Source: an uncultured Candidatus Melainabacteria bacterium (GTDB lineage: Bacteria > Cyanobacteriota > Vampirovibrionia > Gastranaerophilales > Gastranaerophilaceae). From it: 64,000 nt of DNA. Position numbers and translations under genes: made by a program. Location of the stretch: the NCBI GenBank assembly GCA_934726055.1, contig CAKVCZ010000012.1, forward strand, positions 17,506-81,505, read 5' to 3'. Below the pieces are notes generated by a model that had not been told where the DNA came from, searched no databases, and saw only the letters and a list, made by a program, of their open reading frames with translations. Below, piece by piece: positions 15,551 to 24,535 of this stretch. Within the stretch, counting starts at the first letter, position 1; each line of letters begins with the position of its first letter.

Positions 15551-17298
15551 CAAAAAGATTAAAAGAACATGGTGTAGAACGTTTCTTTATGGTATCAGGT
15601 GGCGGAGCTATGCATTTGAATGATAGCTTAGGACATGCAATTTCTTACACTGCAAACCACCATGAGCAAGCTTGTTCAATTGCGGCAGAAGGTTATGCAA
15701 GGGTAAATCAGAAGCTTGCTGTTGTAAATGTTACAACTGGTCCCGGCGGATTAAATTGTTTAAATGGTGTTTTTGGTCAATGGACAGATAGTGTTCCTGT
15801 TCTTTATATATCAGGTCAAGTAAAACGCAGAACAATGTTGACTTCTTTTCCTGAAGCAAATCTAAGACAACTTGGTGATCAGGAAGTTGATATAGTTTCT
15901 ATTGTTAAACCGTTGACAAAGTATTCTGTTACTGTTGAAGATCCTATGGAAATAAAATACCACATAGATAGAGCAATTTATGAGGCTACAACAGGTAGAT
16001 TCGGCCCTGTTTGGATAAATGTTCCTATTGATGTTCAAGCTTCTATCATAGAAGAAGATGACTTAAAAGAATTTATTAAACCTGAAAAGGCAAAATATGA
16101 TTTAAAAATTGAAAAGTTTATTGAAAAACTTCAAAATGCAAAACGTCCGCTAATAATTGCAGGACATGGTATAAGATTATCCAATCAGATTAGTAATTTT
16201 AAAACATTATTGGATAATTTAAAAATTCCTGTTGTTACAACATTTAACGGAATGGATTTATTAGATTATGAAAATCCATATTATGTTGGAAGAATTGGTA
16301 CAATCGGACAAAGAGCAGGCAATTTTTCACTTCAAAATGCAGATTTGTTAATATGTTTAGGTACTCGTAATAATATCCGTCAAGTAAGCTATAATTGGGA
16401 AAATTTTGGTAAAAATGCTTATAAAATTATGGTAGATATTGATGAAACAGAATTAGAAAAACCTCTTGTTGTGCCTGATTTAAAAATTAATGCAGATTTA
16501 AAAGATTTTATTGAAATTTTAAATAATGCAAATATTAAAACTCAAATTGAATGGAGTGATTGGTTAGATTTTTGCAAGAATCTTAAAACAAAGTATTCAT
16601 ACGAAAATCACCCGGAACAAGAACAGGGTGAAAGGGAGATTAATCCGTACTATCTTACTTATACGTTAAGCAAATGTATGGGTGAAAATGATATTTTTGT
16701 TATGACAAATGGGTCTGCCTGTGTCTGCCCATTCCAAAATGCAATTGTAAAAAAAGGTCAAAGATTTATCTTAAATTCAGGAAATGCATCAATGGGCTAT
16801 GGGCTACCTGCAGCAATTGGTGCTTGTTATGATGCAAACGACAGAAATGTTGTTTGTCTTGAAGGCGATGGCTCTATCATGATGAATATACAAGAATTAC
16901 AAACAATTGTTCACAACAAATTGCCATTAAAATTGTTTGTAATAAACAATAGCGGTTATTCGTCAATAAGACAGACTCAGCGTAATTTCTTTGACGGCAG
17001 AATGACAGGCTGTGGTGAAGACAGTGGTGTTAGTGTTCCTGATTTTGTAAAAGTAGGACAAGCTTTTGGTTTAAAAACAAAACGCATTGAAAATCCAAAA
17101 ACGCTTGAGGAAGAAATTAAAGAAGTTTTAAATTCAAATGAGGCTGTTCTTTGTGAAGTTATGACTGAAAAAGAATATGCGTTTTTGCCAAAACTTTCTT
17201 CTAAAAAGCTTCCTGACGGTACAATGGTTTCACCAACATTGGAAGATATGTTCCCATTTTTGGATAGAGAGGAATTTAATAAAAATGTTATTGCTTAA
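15520..17298 (+). CDS. Thiamine-diphosphate enzyme, acetolactate synthase large-subunit-like
   Basis: 592 residues with the three ThDP-enzyme domains. The PYR domain has the activating Glu49 (HHEQACSIAAEGYAR). The central domain lies at about 185-345. The PP domain has the ThDP motif starting Gly449-Asp-Gly-Ser and closing with Asn-Asn near 477. It looks like acetolactate synthase, yet no small regulatory subunit or ilv gene is near. Its partners, an overlapping HAD phosphatase and an acyltransferase just downstream, suggest a sugar or surface-glycan role, where ALS-like enzymes also occur. True substrate unknown. The ATG at 15520 follows AAGGAAATAAAAGAATT. Confidence 0.85.
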   Translation: MSKIKLSDYIAKRLKEHGVERFFMVSGGGAMHLNDSLGHAISYTANHHEQACSIAAEGYARVNQKLAVVNVTTGPGGLNCLNGVFGQWTDSVPVLYISGQVKRRTMLTSFPEANLRQLGDQEVDIVSIVKPLTKYSVTVEDPMEIKYHIDRAIYEATTGRFGPVWINVPIDVQASIIEEDDLKEFIKPEKAKYDLKIEKFIEKLQNAKRPLIIAGHGIRLSNQISNFKTLLDNLKIPVVTTFNGMDLLDYENPYYVGRIGTIGQRAGNFSLQNADLLICLGTRNNIRQVSYNWENFGKNAYKIMVDIDETELEKPLVVPDLKINADLKDFIEILNNANIKTQIEWSDWLDFCKNLKTKYSYENHPEQEQGEREINPYYLTYTLSKCMGENDIFVMTNGSACVCPFQNAIVKKGQRFILNSGNASMGYGLPAAIGACYDANDRNVVCLEGDGSIMMNIQELQTIVHNKLPLKLFVINNSGYSSIRQTQRNFFDGRMTGCGEDSGVSVPDFVKVGQAFGLKTKRIENPKTLEEEIKEVLNSNEAVLCEVMTEKEYAFLPKLSSKKLPDGTMVSPTLEDMFPFLDREEFNKNVIA

Positions 17299-17332
17299 TG
17301 TTAATTAAGTGTAATTCTTATTTATAAAGAAT

Positions 17333-17370
17333 ATTAAACTATGTTTATGTTCTCATAGACATAGTTTAAT
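17333..17370 (+). terminator. Long hairpin after the ThDP enzyme gene
   Basis: 17-bp near-perfect inverted repeat (17333-17349 with 17354-17370, one G-T wobble, TTCT loop). The T-tract after it is weak, so it could be a leaky terminator or a processing/stability element before the acyltransferase gene. Confidence 0.5.
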
Positions 17371-17391
17371 AGGTTTTAAGGGGTATATTTA

Positions 17392-18519
17392 ATGCTGGAC
17401 AAGTATATTTTTAATAAAATAGACATATTTAATTTTCTGAGAGGAATTGCTATTTTATGTGTGTTAGGTCTTCATACACCTATTTTAGTTGTGAATAATT
17501 TTGATATAAAAACATACCCTTTTTATTTTAATACTCCGGCATGGCTTGCTATGTGGATGTTTTTCTTTTTATCAGGATATTTATTGGGTAAAGGGTTTTT
17601 CAATAATAAATATGAAATAACAAAAAACGGTATCTTTAAGTTTTATTGTTCAAGATTAATCAGAATTCTTCCTCTATATTTTTTATTATTGTTTATTGTC
17701 TTTATATTCTACAATCCAAATTGGTTTATAGATAATCCTATAAGTGTGTTGCACATATTTACTTTTACTTATAACGGAATACCCGGAATAAATGGAGTCG
17801 GACACACTTGGTTTATATCTGCAATCGTACAATTGTATGTTCTTGCACCATTTGGATATAAACTGTTTTCATATTTTAATAAAGGCAAAAAGAATTTACT
17901 TATTCTGTTCTTTTTATTGATTGCAATTGGTATCGGATATAGATTATTAACAGATTTATTCAAATTAGATTATTATAAATATGTATATACATTTTCTCTT
18001 GCAAATATTGATTTGTTCTTTTGTGGAATGTTGTTGAATTCTATTACAAAGAACTCTTTGGACAATAAATTAAAAGAAAATCTAAGACCAATTTCTTTGT
18101 GTTTTTTGTTTACGTTAATTCTTACATATATGTTGCCTGTGATAAAATTATCTTGGTGGGTGTATAACTACATATATCCGTCTTTAACTTTGTTGTCTAT
18201 GGCTCTGATAGTTTATGCATTTGATTATGCAAAAGAAATAAGACTAGAACCCTTAACACTATTGAAATTAATCAAAAATCCACTACGAATAATTGAATAT
18301 ATAGGGATAATTTCCTTTAATATATACCTATTCCATGGAAATATTATGGAAATGGTTGTGAATATTTTTAAACAGCATAAATTAAATTCCATATTTACTG
18401 GAGATAGTTTGTTTGTTGCTATTTTTGTATTGATGTTTGTCGTCGCATTTGTATTTGCAACGTTTTTGCATTATACAATTGAAGTTCCAATGAACAAATT
18501 GAGAAGTAATATAAAATAA
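17392..18519 (+). CDS. Acyltransferase 3 family membrane protein (OafA-like)
   Basis: 375-residue integral membrane acyltransferase with about ten hydrophobic helices. The N-terminal signature FLRGIAILCVLGLH holds the conserved Arg and His of the family; WFISAIVQLYVL and the FNIYLFHGNIM segment near the end are further landmarks. These enzymes move acetyl or other acyl groups onto surface sugars such as O-antigen, exopolysaccharide or peptidoglycan. It has no C-terminal SGNH domain. GGTTTTAAGGGGTATATTT before the ATG supplies a ribosome-binding site. It follows the ThDP enzyme on the same strand. Confidence 0.88.
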   Translation: MLDKYIFNKIDIFNFLRGIAILCVLGLHTPILVVNNFDIKTYPFYFNTPAWLAMWMFFFLSGYLLGKGFFNNKYEITKNGIFKFYCSRLIRILPLYFLLLFIVFIFYNPNWFIDNPISVLHIFTFTYNGIPGINGVGHTWFISAIVQLYVLAPFGYKLFSYFNKGKKNLLILFFLLIAIGIGYRLLTDLFKLDYYKYVYTFSLANIDLFFCGMLLNSITKNSLDNKLKENLRPISLCFLFTLILTYMLPVIKLSWWVYNYIYPSLTLLSMALIVYAFDYAKEIRLEPLTLLKLIKNPLRIIEYIGIISFNIYLFHGNIMEMVVNIFKQHKLNSIFTGDSLFVAIFVLMFVVAFVFATFLHYTIEVPMNKLRSNIK

Positions 18520-18696
18520 AAAAAGCAATAAAAAATAGCAATTACTACAATTGTAACAATAAATTAAGTTGAATTTTTTCTTATTATTGCTGATGTAGAG
18601 CCATATTTGTAAAACAAGTGTGAATTTTACACTGGCTATTTTTTGAAAAATATGATAGTATAAATTCATCGGATATAAGAAACAAGGAGGTATAAA

Positions 18697-18966
18697 ATGA
18701 ACGTAAAAGGTGTAAGTGCTAATTTTGTTACCAAACAAAATAATTTAAAATCAGATAATAAAGTTGCAAATGCAATTTTACCTGCAAAAGTTTTAAATGC
18801 TCCTGCTGCTGATACTTTTGAAAAAACTTCAAATAATAGTGTGGCAAATGGATCTGCTGCAAATGTTTCTTTCAATGGTGCTGTTGGATTTTTTATCGGT
18901 ATGTTGACTCCGATTGCAGCATTAATTTATGCGATGGCTGAAAGCAGTAAATTTGTTATAAAATAG
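18697..18966 (+). CDS. Small protein with C-terminal membrane helix, unknown
   Basis: 89 residues. The first 60 are Asn/Ala/Ser/Lys-rich and low in complexity, likely disordered. Residues about 60-82 (GAVGFFIGMLTPIAALIYAMA) form one hydrophobic helix. A short VSFNGA motif precedes the helix. A perfect AAGGAGG before the ATG, and a strong dedicated terminator after the stop, argue that it is a real, well-expressed single gene. I cannot name a family. A membrane-anchored or holin-like small protein is possible but nothing proves it. Confidence 0.7.
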   Translation: MNVKGVSANFVTKQNNLKSDNKVANAILPAKVLNAPAADTFEKTSNNSVANGSAANVSFNGAVGFFIGMLTPIAALIYAMAESSKFVIK

Positions 18967-19036
18967 TTATAAAAACTAACTTATTATAAAAATGTATCTA
19001 TTTGTGTTTGTGTGTTTTGCAGCTTAAAGGCAACTC

Positions 19037-19089
19037 AAAGCCTGTTTAAGATTAAGTATTTATACTTATTTAAACAGGCTTTTTATTTT
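19037..19089 (+). terminator. Strong terminator of the 89-residue protein gene
   Basis: AAAGCCTGTTTAA (19037-19049) pairs with TTAAACAGGCTTT (19070-19082), with an inner AAGTAT/ATACTT stem, then TTTTATTTTATTT. Confidence 0.9.
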
Positions 19090-19110
19090 ATTTAAATTTA
19101 TCGAGTTTGA

Positions 19111-20871
19111 TTATTTTAGGATATTTTTCACATCTTCGCAGATTTGTTCCTTTGTTAAACGGAATTGTTTATACAATTTATCAACCGGAACTCTGTCGGT
19201 GAATAATTTTTCAGCACCATAGTTAAGCACTTTCATATCAGAATTACCATAGTAGCTTGCAATTTTTTCACCGAATCCGCCATTTAAAACTCCATCTTCA
19301 AGTGTTATAACAACAGTGTGATTTTGTTTTAAGTTGTCTAACAGATCTTTATCAATACCTGTTAAGAATCTAGGATTGATAACAGTTGCATTACAGCCTA
19401 ATTGAGTTTTTAATTCTTGAGCAGTTTCTTTTGCAAGTTGTAACATGTTTCCAACTCCAACAATTGCAACTGTATTTCCGTTTTGTTCAATTTTGAATTT
19501 GTTTAGTATTGAATAATCTGTTCCATCTTTAATTCCGGTTGAAACTAATTGAGTTAGTGGAACTCTTATAGCAACTGTGTGTTCATTTTGTTTGTATGCA
19601 TATTCAAGCATTGCGAGGTATTCTTCTTTATTTGTAGGTGCAAGATATACCATATTTGGAATATTAGAAAGGAATGGTATGTCAAAAACACAAAGGTGAG
19701 TAGCATCTGCACCTGAAATTGAACCCCAGTGAACTAACATAGTCATTGGTGAATTATTCAAACATGCATCTTGGGAAATTTGATCATAAGCTCTTTGAAC
19801 AAAAGAGCTCATTATATTCAAGAAAGGCTTAGCTCCTGTTTTTGCTATTGCTGAGCAAAATGCAACCGCATGTTCTTCTGCAATACCAACATCTACATAT
19901 TGTTTACCTAATTCATTTCTATAAGTTTTATCAAAACCAAAAACTCCAGGTGTTGCAGGATTTACTACAACAACAGATGAATCTTGTTTCGCTTTTTCTA
20001 ATAGAAAATCTCTGGTTAAAGTTGTATAAGTTTCAGTATTATCAGTAGTAACAGCGTTATTCTTATCTGCTTCTAAATATCCCGGATTAACCCAGTGATA
20101 AGATTCTTTATCTGCAACTGCTTTATCATAACCTTTACCTTTTATTGTATGAATATGAACTATTGTAGGGCGATTTGTGTCTTTAACTTTATTAAAGATG
20201 TTTATCATAGATTGAACATCGTTGCCGTTTGATTCGTAAAAATAATCAAAGCCCATAGTTTTAAAGAAATTATTTTGGCATTGTCCGTTAGTTTCTCTTA
20301 ATTCTCTTAAATTAGAATAAATTCCGCCATGGTTTTCTGCAATAGACATTTCATTATCATTTACAACAATAATAATATTAGAACCTAAAACAGAAGCGTT
20401 GTTTAATCCTTCTAAAGCTTCTCCGCCGGTTAGTGATCCGTCGCCGATAAGAGCTACAACATTGTATTTTTGGTTTAATAAATCTCTTGCTTTTGCAACG
20501 CCCGTTGCCAAACTTACAGAGGTTGATGTGTGTCCGACTTTGAATAAGTCGTGTGGAGTTTCTTCAGGTGCAGTGTAGCCTGTAATTTCAAAATACTTAT
20601 CAGGATTTAAGAAACCTTCTTTTCTTCCTGTTATCATTTTATGAGGATAGCATTGGTGAGAAACGTCAAAAACGAATTTATCTTCAGGGGAGTTAAATAC
20701 ATAATGCATTGCGATTGTGGCTTCTGCAATACCTAAATTTGGTCCTAAGTGCCCACTTGTTACATTAACTTTTTTTATAATAAGTTCTCTCATTTCATTT
20801 GCAAGAGTTTGCATTTCTTCAATACTTAGTGTTTTTAAATCTTTCGGACTGTTTACTTTGTCTAAAATCAT
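19111..20871 (-). CDS. dxs: 1-deoxy-D-xylulose-5-phosphate synthase, short form
   Basis: First enzyme of the MEP isoprenoid pathway; condenses pyruvate and glyceraldehyde 3-phosphate using ThDP. Seen in order: SGHLGPNLGIAEATIAMHYVF, VFDVSHQCYPHKMITGR, GHTSTSVSLATGVAKARD, ThDP motif GDGSLTGGEALEGLNNA with NDNEMSIAENHGG, then the transketolase-like pyrimidine domain with VDVGIAEEHAVAF and the C-terminal domain. At 586 residues it is about 40-50 shorter than the usual 620-640 form, mainly in the loop before GHTSTS. This short version is known in Firmicutes and other anaerobes, so it is not a truncation. GGAGGAAATTT precedes the ATG. Confidence 0.92.
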   Translation of the reverse strand: MILDKVNSPKDLKTLSIEEMQTLANEMRELIIKKVNVTSGHLGPNLGIAEATIAMHYVFNSPEDKFVFDVSHQCYPHKMITGRKEGFLNPDKYFEITGYTAPEETPHDLFKVGHTSTSVSLATGVAKARDLLNQKYNVVALIGDGSLTGGEALEGLNNASVLGSNIIIVVNDNEMSIAENHGGIYSNLRELRETNGQCQNNFFKTMGFDYFYESNGNDVQSMINIFNKVKDTNRPTIVHIHTIKGKGYDKAVADKESYHWVNPGYLEADKNNAVTTDNTETYTTLTRDFLLEKAKQDSSVVVVNPATPGVFGFDKTYRNELGKQYVDVGIAEEHAVAFCSAIAKTGAKPFLNIMSSFVQRAYDQISQDACLNNSPMTMLVHWGSISGADATHLCVFDIPFLSNIPNMVYLAPTNKEEYLAMLEYAYKQNEHTVAIRVPLTQLVSTGIKDGTDYSILNKFKIEQNGNTVAIVGVGNMLQLAKETAQELKTQLGCNATVINPRFLTGIDKDLLDNLKQNHTVVITLEDGVLNGGFGEKIASYYGNSDMKVLNYGAEKLFTDRVPVDKLYKQFRLTKEQICEDVKNILK

Positions 20872-20892
20872 AAAATTTCCTCCTACATATTC

Positions 20893-21330
20893 CTATTTAC
20901 TATTTTTATTTTTTGTTTCACAAGTTTGTTTTTTATCATTCCAATTCCAACCGTTATCTTTGCAGGTTTGAGCGTTAATTATAATTTTTCCTGAAACAGT
21001 TTTTACTTCAGTTCCTTGTTTGCAAGAGCCCATATTTACACACATTCCGCCACCTATTTCAGGTAACATTTTTGGCAAATATAGCCATCCGCAAAATACA
21101 ATTATAAGGATAATAATAGCCATATTTCTCAAAAATTTTAAGAAAGATATAAACCAAATGATTACAAGAATAACAAGTGATATTACCAAATAAGTGAATA
21201 CTTGATTCCAGTCTGCATTTGGTGTTTTGAATGCATTTATTATTGACATTATGTTCCAGTAAACAATAAAGATAGTTACGGCAGTGTTAATAAGCGACAT
21301 TGCTAATTTTTTTACCAAATTTTTAATCAT
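20893..21330 (-). CDS. Small membrane protein, unknown
   Basis: 145 residues. Three hydrophobic helices are visible: about 10-32, 44-64 and 70-88, the last two close together (LVISLVILVIIWFISFLKFLR, then MAIIILIIVFCGWLYLP). A soluble C-terminal part of about 55 residues carries four cysteines (CVNMGSC, ...TC...TC) that could pair outside the membrane. Family not recognised. It lies just upstream of dxs on the same strand, 21 bases apart, and may share its transcript. Confidence 0.7.
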   Translation of the reverse strand: MIKNLVKKLAMSLINTAVTIFIVYWNIMSIINAFKTPNADWNQVFTYLVISLVILVIIWFISFLKFLRNMAIIILIIVFCGWLYLPKMLPEIGGGMCVNMGSCKQGTEVKTVSGKIIINAQTCKDNGWNWNDKKQTCETKNKNSK

Positions 21331-21383
21331 TTTAAAACTCCTGTTTTGGTAATATTATATAGCAAAAACAGAAAATTTATAAA

Positions 21384-22388
21384 TTAAATATTGTAAATAT
21401 TATCGTTTAAAAAGCAAGATACATAATGATTTTGGCTAAATGGTTTTAGTTGAGGTTCTTCAACCTTGCATTTATCCATGCAGAATCGGCAGCGAGTATG
21501 GAACTTACAGCCATCAGGTAAATTAGCAGGAGATGGAATATCCCCTTGCAAAGTTAAGTTAGATTTTTTATAAAAACTAGGAACTGCATCCATTAACGCT
21601 TTGGTATAAGGATGTTTTGGAGAATTAAATATTTGGTTAGTTTCTCCGAGTTCAACAATTTGTCCCAAATACATTATTGCTACTCTATCTGCTATATGTC
21701 TAATTACATTCATATCATGTGAAATAAATAGAATTGTTAGATTATAATCATATTTCAATTTCAACAGCAGATTAATAATCTGTGCTTGAATACTAACATC
21801 AAGTGCACTAACAGGTTCATCTGCAATAATAAATTCAGGTTTAAGGATTAATGCTCTTGCAATAGCTATTCTTTGTCTTTGTCCTCCTGAAAATTCGTGT
21901 GGATAAAGTTCCATTGCTCTTTTATCCATGCCGACAGTTTCAAGAACTTGTTCAACAATAGAATTGACTTCTTTTTTTGATAATTCATGAACAGGTCTAA
22001 AATCTTCTGAATATAAACAAAGTTCATTATTAACCATTAGCGGTTCTCTTAATATTTCGCCAATTGTCATTTTAGGATTCAAACTTGCGTATGGATTTTG
22101 GAAAATCATTTGCATAGCTTGTCTGTAAACCTTTAATTTTTTACCTCTGAGTTTTAGGGTATTAACTCCATGAAATAATATTTCTCCTGATTTTACAGGT
22201 GCTAAATTGGTTATAGCACTTGCAAGTGTGGATTTTCCGCATCCTGATTCACCTGCTATTGCTAAAACTTCTCCTTGTTGAACATCTAATGACAAGTTAT
22301 TTACAGCATTTATAATTTTTTCTTTATTAAAAATACTACTTTTTGTTTTATATTCTACATTTAAATTTTTAATTTCTAAAATGTTCAT
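21384..22388 (-). CDS. Oligopeptide/dipeptide-type ABC transporter ATP-binding protein
   Basis: 334-residue ATPase of the OppF/DppF class, which powers peptide or nickel import from the inner face of the membrane. Walker A GESGCGKST, Q-loop QNPYASLNPKMTIGE, signature FSGGQRQRIAIARAL, Walker B FIIADEPVSALD and the switch His (LFISHDMN) are intact. The C-terminal oligopeptide-transporter extension is present (HPYTKALMDAVP and a four-Cys stretch CKFHTRCRFCMDKC that resembles an Fe-S site in this subfamily). No permease or OppD partner is adjacent, so the rest of the transporter must lie elsewhere. Confidence 0.9.
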   Translation of the reverse strand: MNILEIKNLNVEYKTKSSIFNKEKIINAVNNLSLDVQQGEVLAIAGESGCGKSTLASAITNLAPVKSGEILFHGVNTLKLRGKKLKVYRQAMQMIFQNPYASLNPKMTIGEILREPLMVNNELCLYSEDFRPVHELSKKEVNSIVEQVLETVGMDKRAMELYPHEFSGGQRQRIAIARALILKPEFIIADEPVSALDVSIQAQIINLLLKLKYDYNLTILFISHDMNVIRHIADRVAIMYLGQIVELGETNQIFNSPKHPYTKALMDAVPSFYKKSNLTLQGDIPSPANLPDGCKFHTRCRFCMDKCKVEEPQLKPFSQNHYVSCFLNDNIYNI

Positions 22389-22663
22389 AGAAATATTATA
22401 AATAAAATTATTTATTTAGTCTATAACTCGGGTTGCTATTATATGTTAAAATGTATATTTTCAAAATAGGTTTTCGGTCGCAGGAACTTTTTTCCTTGCA
22501 CTGAGTGAGTTTCTGACAAAGCTAAAATAATGTGCAAATTGGATTTTAAAAACTGGAAATATGGATTATATTGATTATTCAATATTTACTACTTTTAATT
22601 TAGAGTCAGGTGAATGTAAAAATGTTTATCAATTGGCAATTGATGAAACAACTTGCAAGTAGT
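22389..22663. other. Intergenic region, nothing firm
   Basis: 275 bases between the ABC ATPase gene and recR. It holds a GCAGGAA/TTCCTTGC imperfect inverted repeat at about 22478-22500 and a 33-codon frame at 22561-22662 with no homology I can recognise. A TATGTTAAAAT stretch near 22441 could be a plus-strand -10. A small RNA is conceivable, but I cannot support one. Confidence 0.25.
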
Positions 22664-23260
22664 CTAAACTTCGTGTCTGCCTTCGATGGCTTTGGCAAGT
22701 GTGATTTCATCTGCAAATTCAAGGTCTGTTCCAACCGGCAAGCCAAATGCTATTCGTGAAACCTTTATTCCAAACGGTTTTACAAGTCTTGATAAATAAA
22801 GACTTGTTGCTTCTCCTTCTACGGATGGACTCAATGCCAATATCAATTCTGTTACGGTTTCATCTGTTAATCTGTTTAAAAGTTCTTTTATTCTTATATC
22901 ATCTGCACCAATTCCATCTATTGGTGAAATTAGTCCTTGTAATACGTGGTATAAACCTTTGTATTCATTTGTTTTTTCAATTGCAATTAAGTCTTTTGTT
23001 TCTGCAACAACACAAATAGTGCTTCTATCTCGTGAAGTTGAAGAACAAATTTCGCAAGGACTTGTTGATGATAAATTATAGCAAATTTCACATGCTACTG
23101 TGCTTTGCTTTGCTTCAACAACTGCCCTTGCAAATTTTTCCACTTCTGTTACAGGCATTTTTAATAAATGAAATGCCATACGTTGAGCAGATTTTGGTCC
23201 GATTGACGGAAATTTTTGAAACTGCTCTATCAATGTTGCAATTGATTTAGGATAAATCAT
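22664..23260 (-). CDS. recR: Recombination protein RecR
   Basis: 198 residues, normal length. RecR forms a ring with RecO/RecF and loads RecA at gaps. The N-terminal helix-hairpin-helix reads FQKFPSIGPKSAQRMAFHLL; the zinc finger has C-x2-C (CEICYNLS) and C-x2-C (CEICSS); the Toprim domain has VVAETKDLIAIE and SPSVEGEATSLYL; the C-terminal Walker-like segment reads GLPVGTDLEFADEITL. Its ATG overlaps the stop of the upstream ybaB by one base, the common ybaB-recR pairing. Confidence 0.95.
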   Translation of the reverse strand: MIYPKSIATLIEQFQKFPSIGPKSAQRMAFHLLKMPVTEVEKFARAVVEAKQSTVACEICYNLSSTSPCEICSSTSRDRSTICVVAETKDLIAIEKTNEYKGLYHVLQGLISPIDGIGADDIRIKELLNRLTDETVTELILALSPSVEGEATSLYLSRLVKPFGIKVSRIAFGLPVGTDLEFADEITLAKAIEGRHEV

Positions 23261-23586
23261 TAAAATAATCCCGGAATGTTAATACCGCCTGTGATAGCTT
23301 TCATTTTTGTTTCCATTTCTTTTACAGCTTTTTCACTGGCTTGTTTAATTGCAGTTGAAATAACGTCTTCTAACATTTCTAATGTGTCATCATCTACTGA
23401 GGCAGGATTTTCAGGATTTATAGCTTCTTTTGATAATTTGATAGCTTTGAATTTTCCTTGACCGTCGCATGTTGCAACAACATTTCCTGTTTCAGCAGTA
23501 TATTCTGTTTGTGCTAATTCTTCTTGCGTTTGTTGTAATTTTTTTTGAATAGTTTGTGCTTTTTGCATCATTTGCATCATATTCAT
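23260..23586 (-). CDS. YbaB/EbfC nucleoid-associated protein
   Basis: 108-residue DNA-binding homodimer. It begins MNMMQMMQKAQTIQKKLQQ, a Met/Gln-rich helix typical of YbaB, then the tweezer sheet (GNVVATCDGQGKFKAIKLS) and the C-terminal helix. In many bacteria ybaB precedes recR, as here, and may aid recombinational repair. AAAGGAGAATATAAAC before the ATG is a good ribosome-binding site. The gap to the divergent matrixin gene is short (75 bases) and must hold both promoters. Confidence 0.92.
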   Translation of the reverse strand: MNMMQMMQKAQTIQKKLQQTQEELAQTEYTAETGNVVATCDGQGKFKAIKLSKEAINPENPASVDDDTLEMLEDVISTAIKQASEKAVKEMETKMKAITGGINIPGLF

Positions 23587-23661
23587 GTTTATATTCTCCT
23601 TTTTGACGACTCGCTATTGTCGGATATTGTAATCCGGTACGAAATATTATACAATAAAATT

Positions 23662-24453
23662 ATGGAAATGAAAACATACTTAAGTGAAAGTTTTAAAAAT
23701 GGCCGTCTTATGAGATGGACTTTCATGCCGCTTAATGTTTTTATTTCACCTATGAAATTCTATTCTAAACAAGGTCAAGATCATATCTATCAGTCAATGG
23801 TTATTAAAGCTTGTGAAGAATGGGAAAAAGCAAGTTTGGGTAAAGTTCAATTTAAACTTGTAGATAACCTTTTGGAATCTAATATAAATGTTGTTTGGCG
23901 AAGAATTGACAGAAAGGCTCTTGGACATTGTCAGTTTAACTATGATGCAAGCAATAGACTTTACGGAGCAGAAGTTTCAATTGGGTTATCAGATGGTGTA
24001 ATTTGTCAAAAATATATGGCTGAAGGAGAGGTGTATCATACAATTTTGCACGAATTTGGTCATGCTTTGGGATTAGGTCATAGTCCTTATGATACAGACA
24101 TTATGTACACCCCTCATAAGTATGGTGTTGTGAGTCTTTCTAAGCGGGATGTAAGAACTTTACAGTGGCTATATAAGCTTAACCAAGGTACTACTGTGAA
24201 TGATATGGTTACTCAATATAAATTCGGTTCTCAAAATCCTGATGAAATTGTTACAAAATATTTAATGCAAAATAATCCGTCAGAATTTGATAAAGTTGCA
24301 GGTTCTTTATCAGGCTCTGAAAAGAAAGATTTGCTTAAAGAACAAATGAATATAGCAGATTTGAAAAAATATAATTTGGCAATCCAAAATATTCAGCTTT
24401 CAGATAATGTTATGAGATATTTGGGTAAAAAAAATAATAAAAAGATTGACTAA
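23662..24453 (+). CDS. Matrixin-type zinc metallopeptidase (M10-like)
   Basis: 263 residues. The zinc site His130-Glu-Phe-Gly-His134-x5-His140 (HEFGHALGLGHS) and the Met-turn (DIMYTP, Met148) define a metzincin of the matrixin kind. The preceding 120 residues form the usual sheet with LMRWTFMPLNVFISP at the start. No signal peptide is seen, so it may be cytoplasmic or leave the cell by another route. Similar single-domain matrixin-like proteins are common in cyanobacteria. The ATG at 23662 fits the domain start; the frame is open further upstream into the ybaB promoter region, but that part is not protein-like. Substrate unknown. Confidence 0.85.
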   Translation: MEMKTYLSESFKNGRLMRWTFMPLNVFISPMKFYSKQGQDHIYQSMVIKACEEWEKASLGKVQFKLVDNLLESNINVVWRRIDRKALGHCQFNYDASNRLYGAEVSIGLSDGVICQKYMAEGEVYHTILHEFGHALGLGHSPYDTDIMYTPHKYGVVSLSKRDVRTLQWLYKLNQGTTVNDMVTQYKFGSQNPDEIVTKYLMQNNPSEFDKVAGSLSGSEKKDLLKEQMNIADLKKYNLAIQNIQLSDNVMRYLGKKNNKKID

Positions 24454-24535
24454 TTTCAGTTTGTAGTATAATGTTGTTGGTTGATATTATAAATTAGCAC
24501 GTAATATATTTGCAAATATAAAGGATATATAATAT

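Noticed and set aside
19111..20871. dxs as a truncated gene, because it is shorter than the usual enzyme
   Set aside because: All catalytic blocks and the C-terminal domain are present; a short natural form of this length is known.
22561..22662. 33-codon frame upstream of recR (MDYIDYSIFTTF...)
   Set aside because: Too short, no ribosome-binding site, no homology I can recognise; kept only as a note in the intergenic entry.
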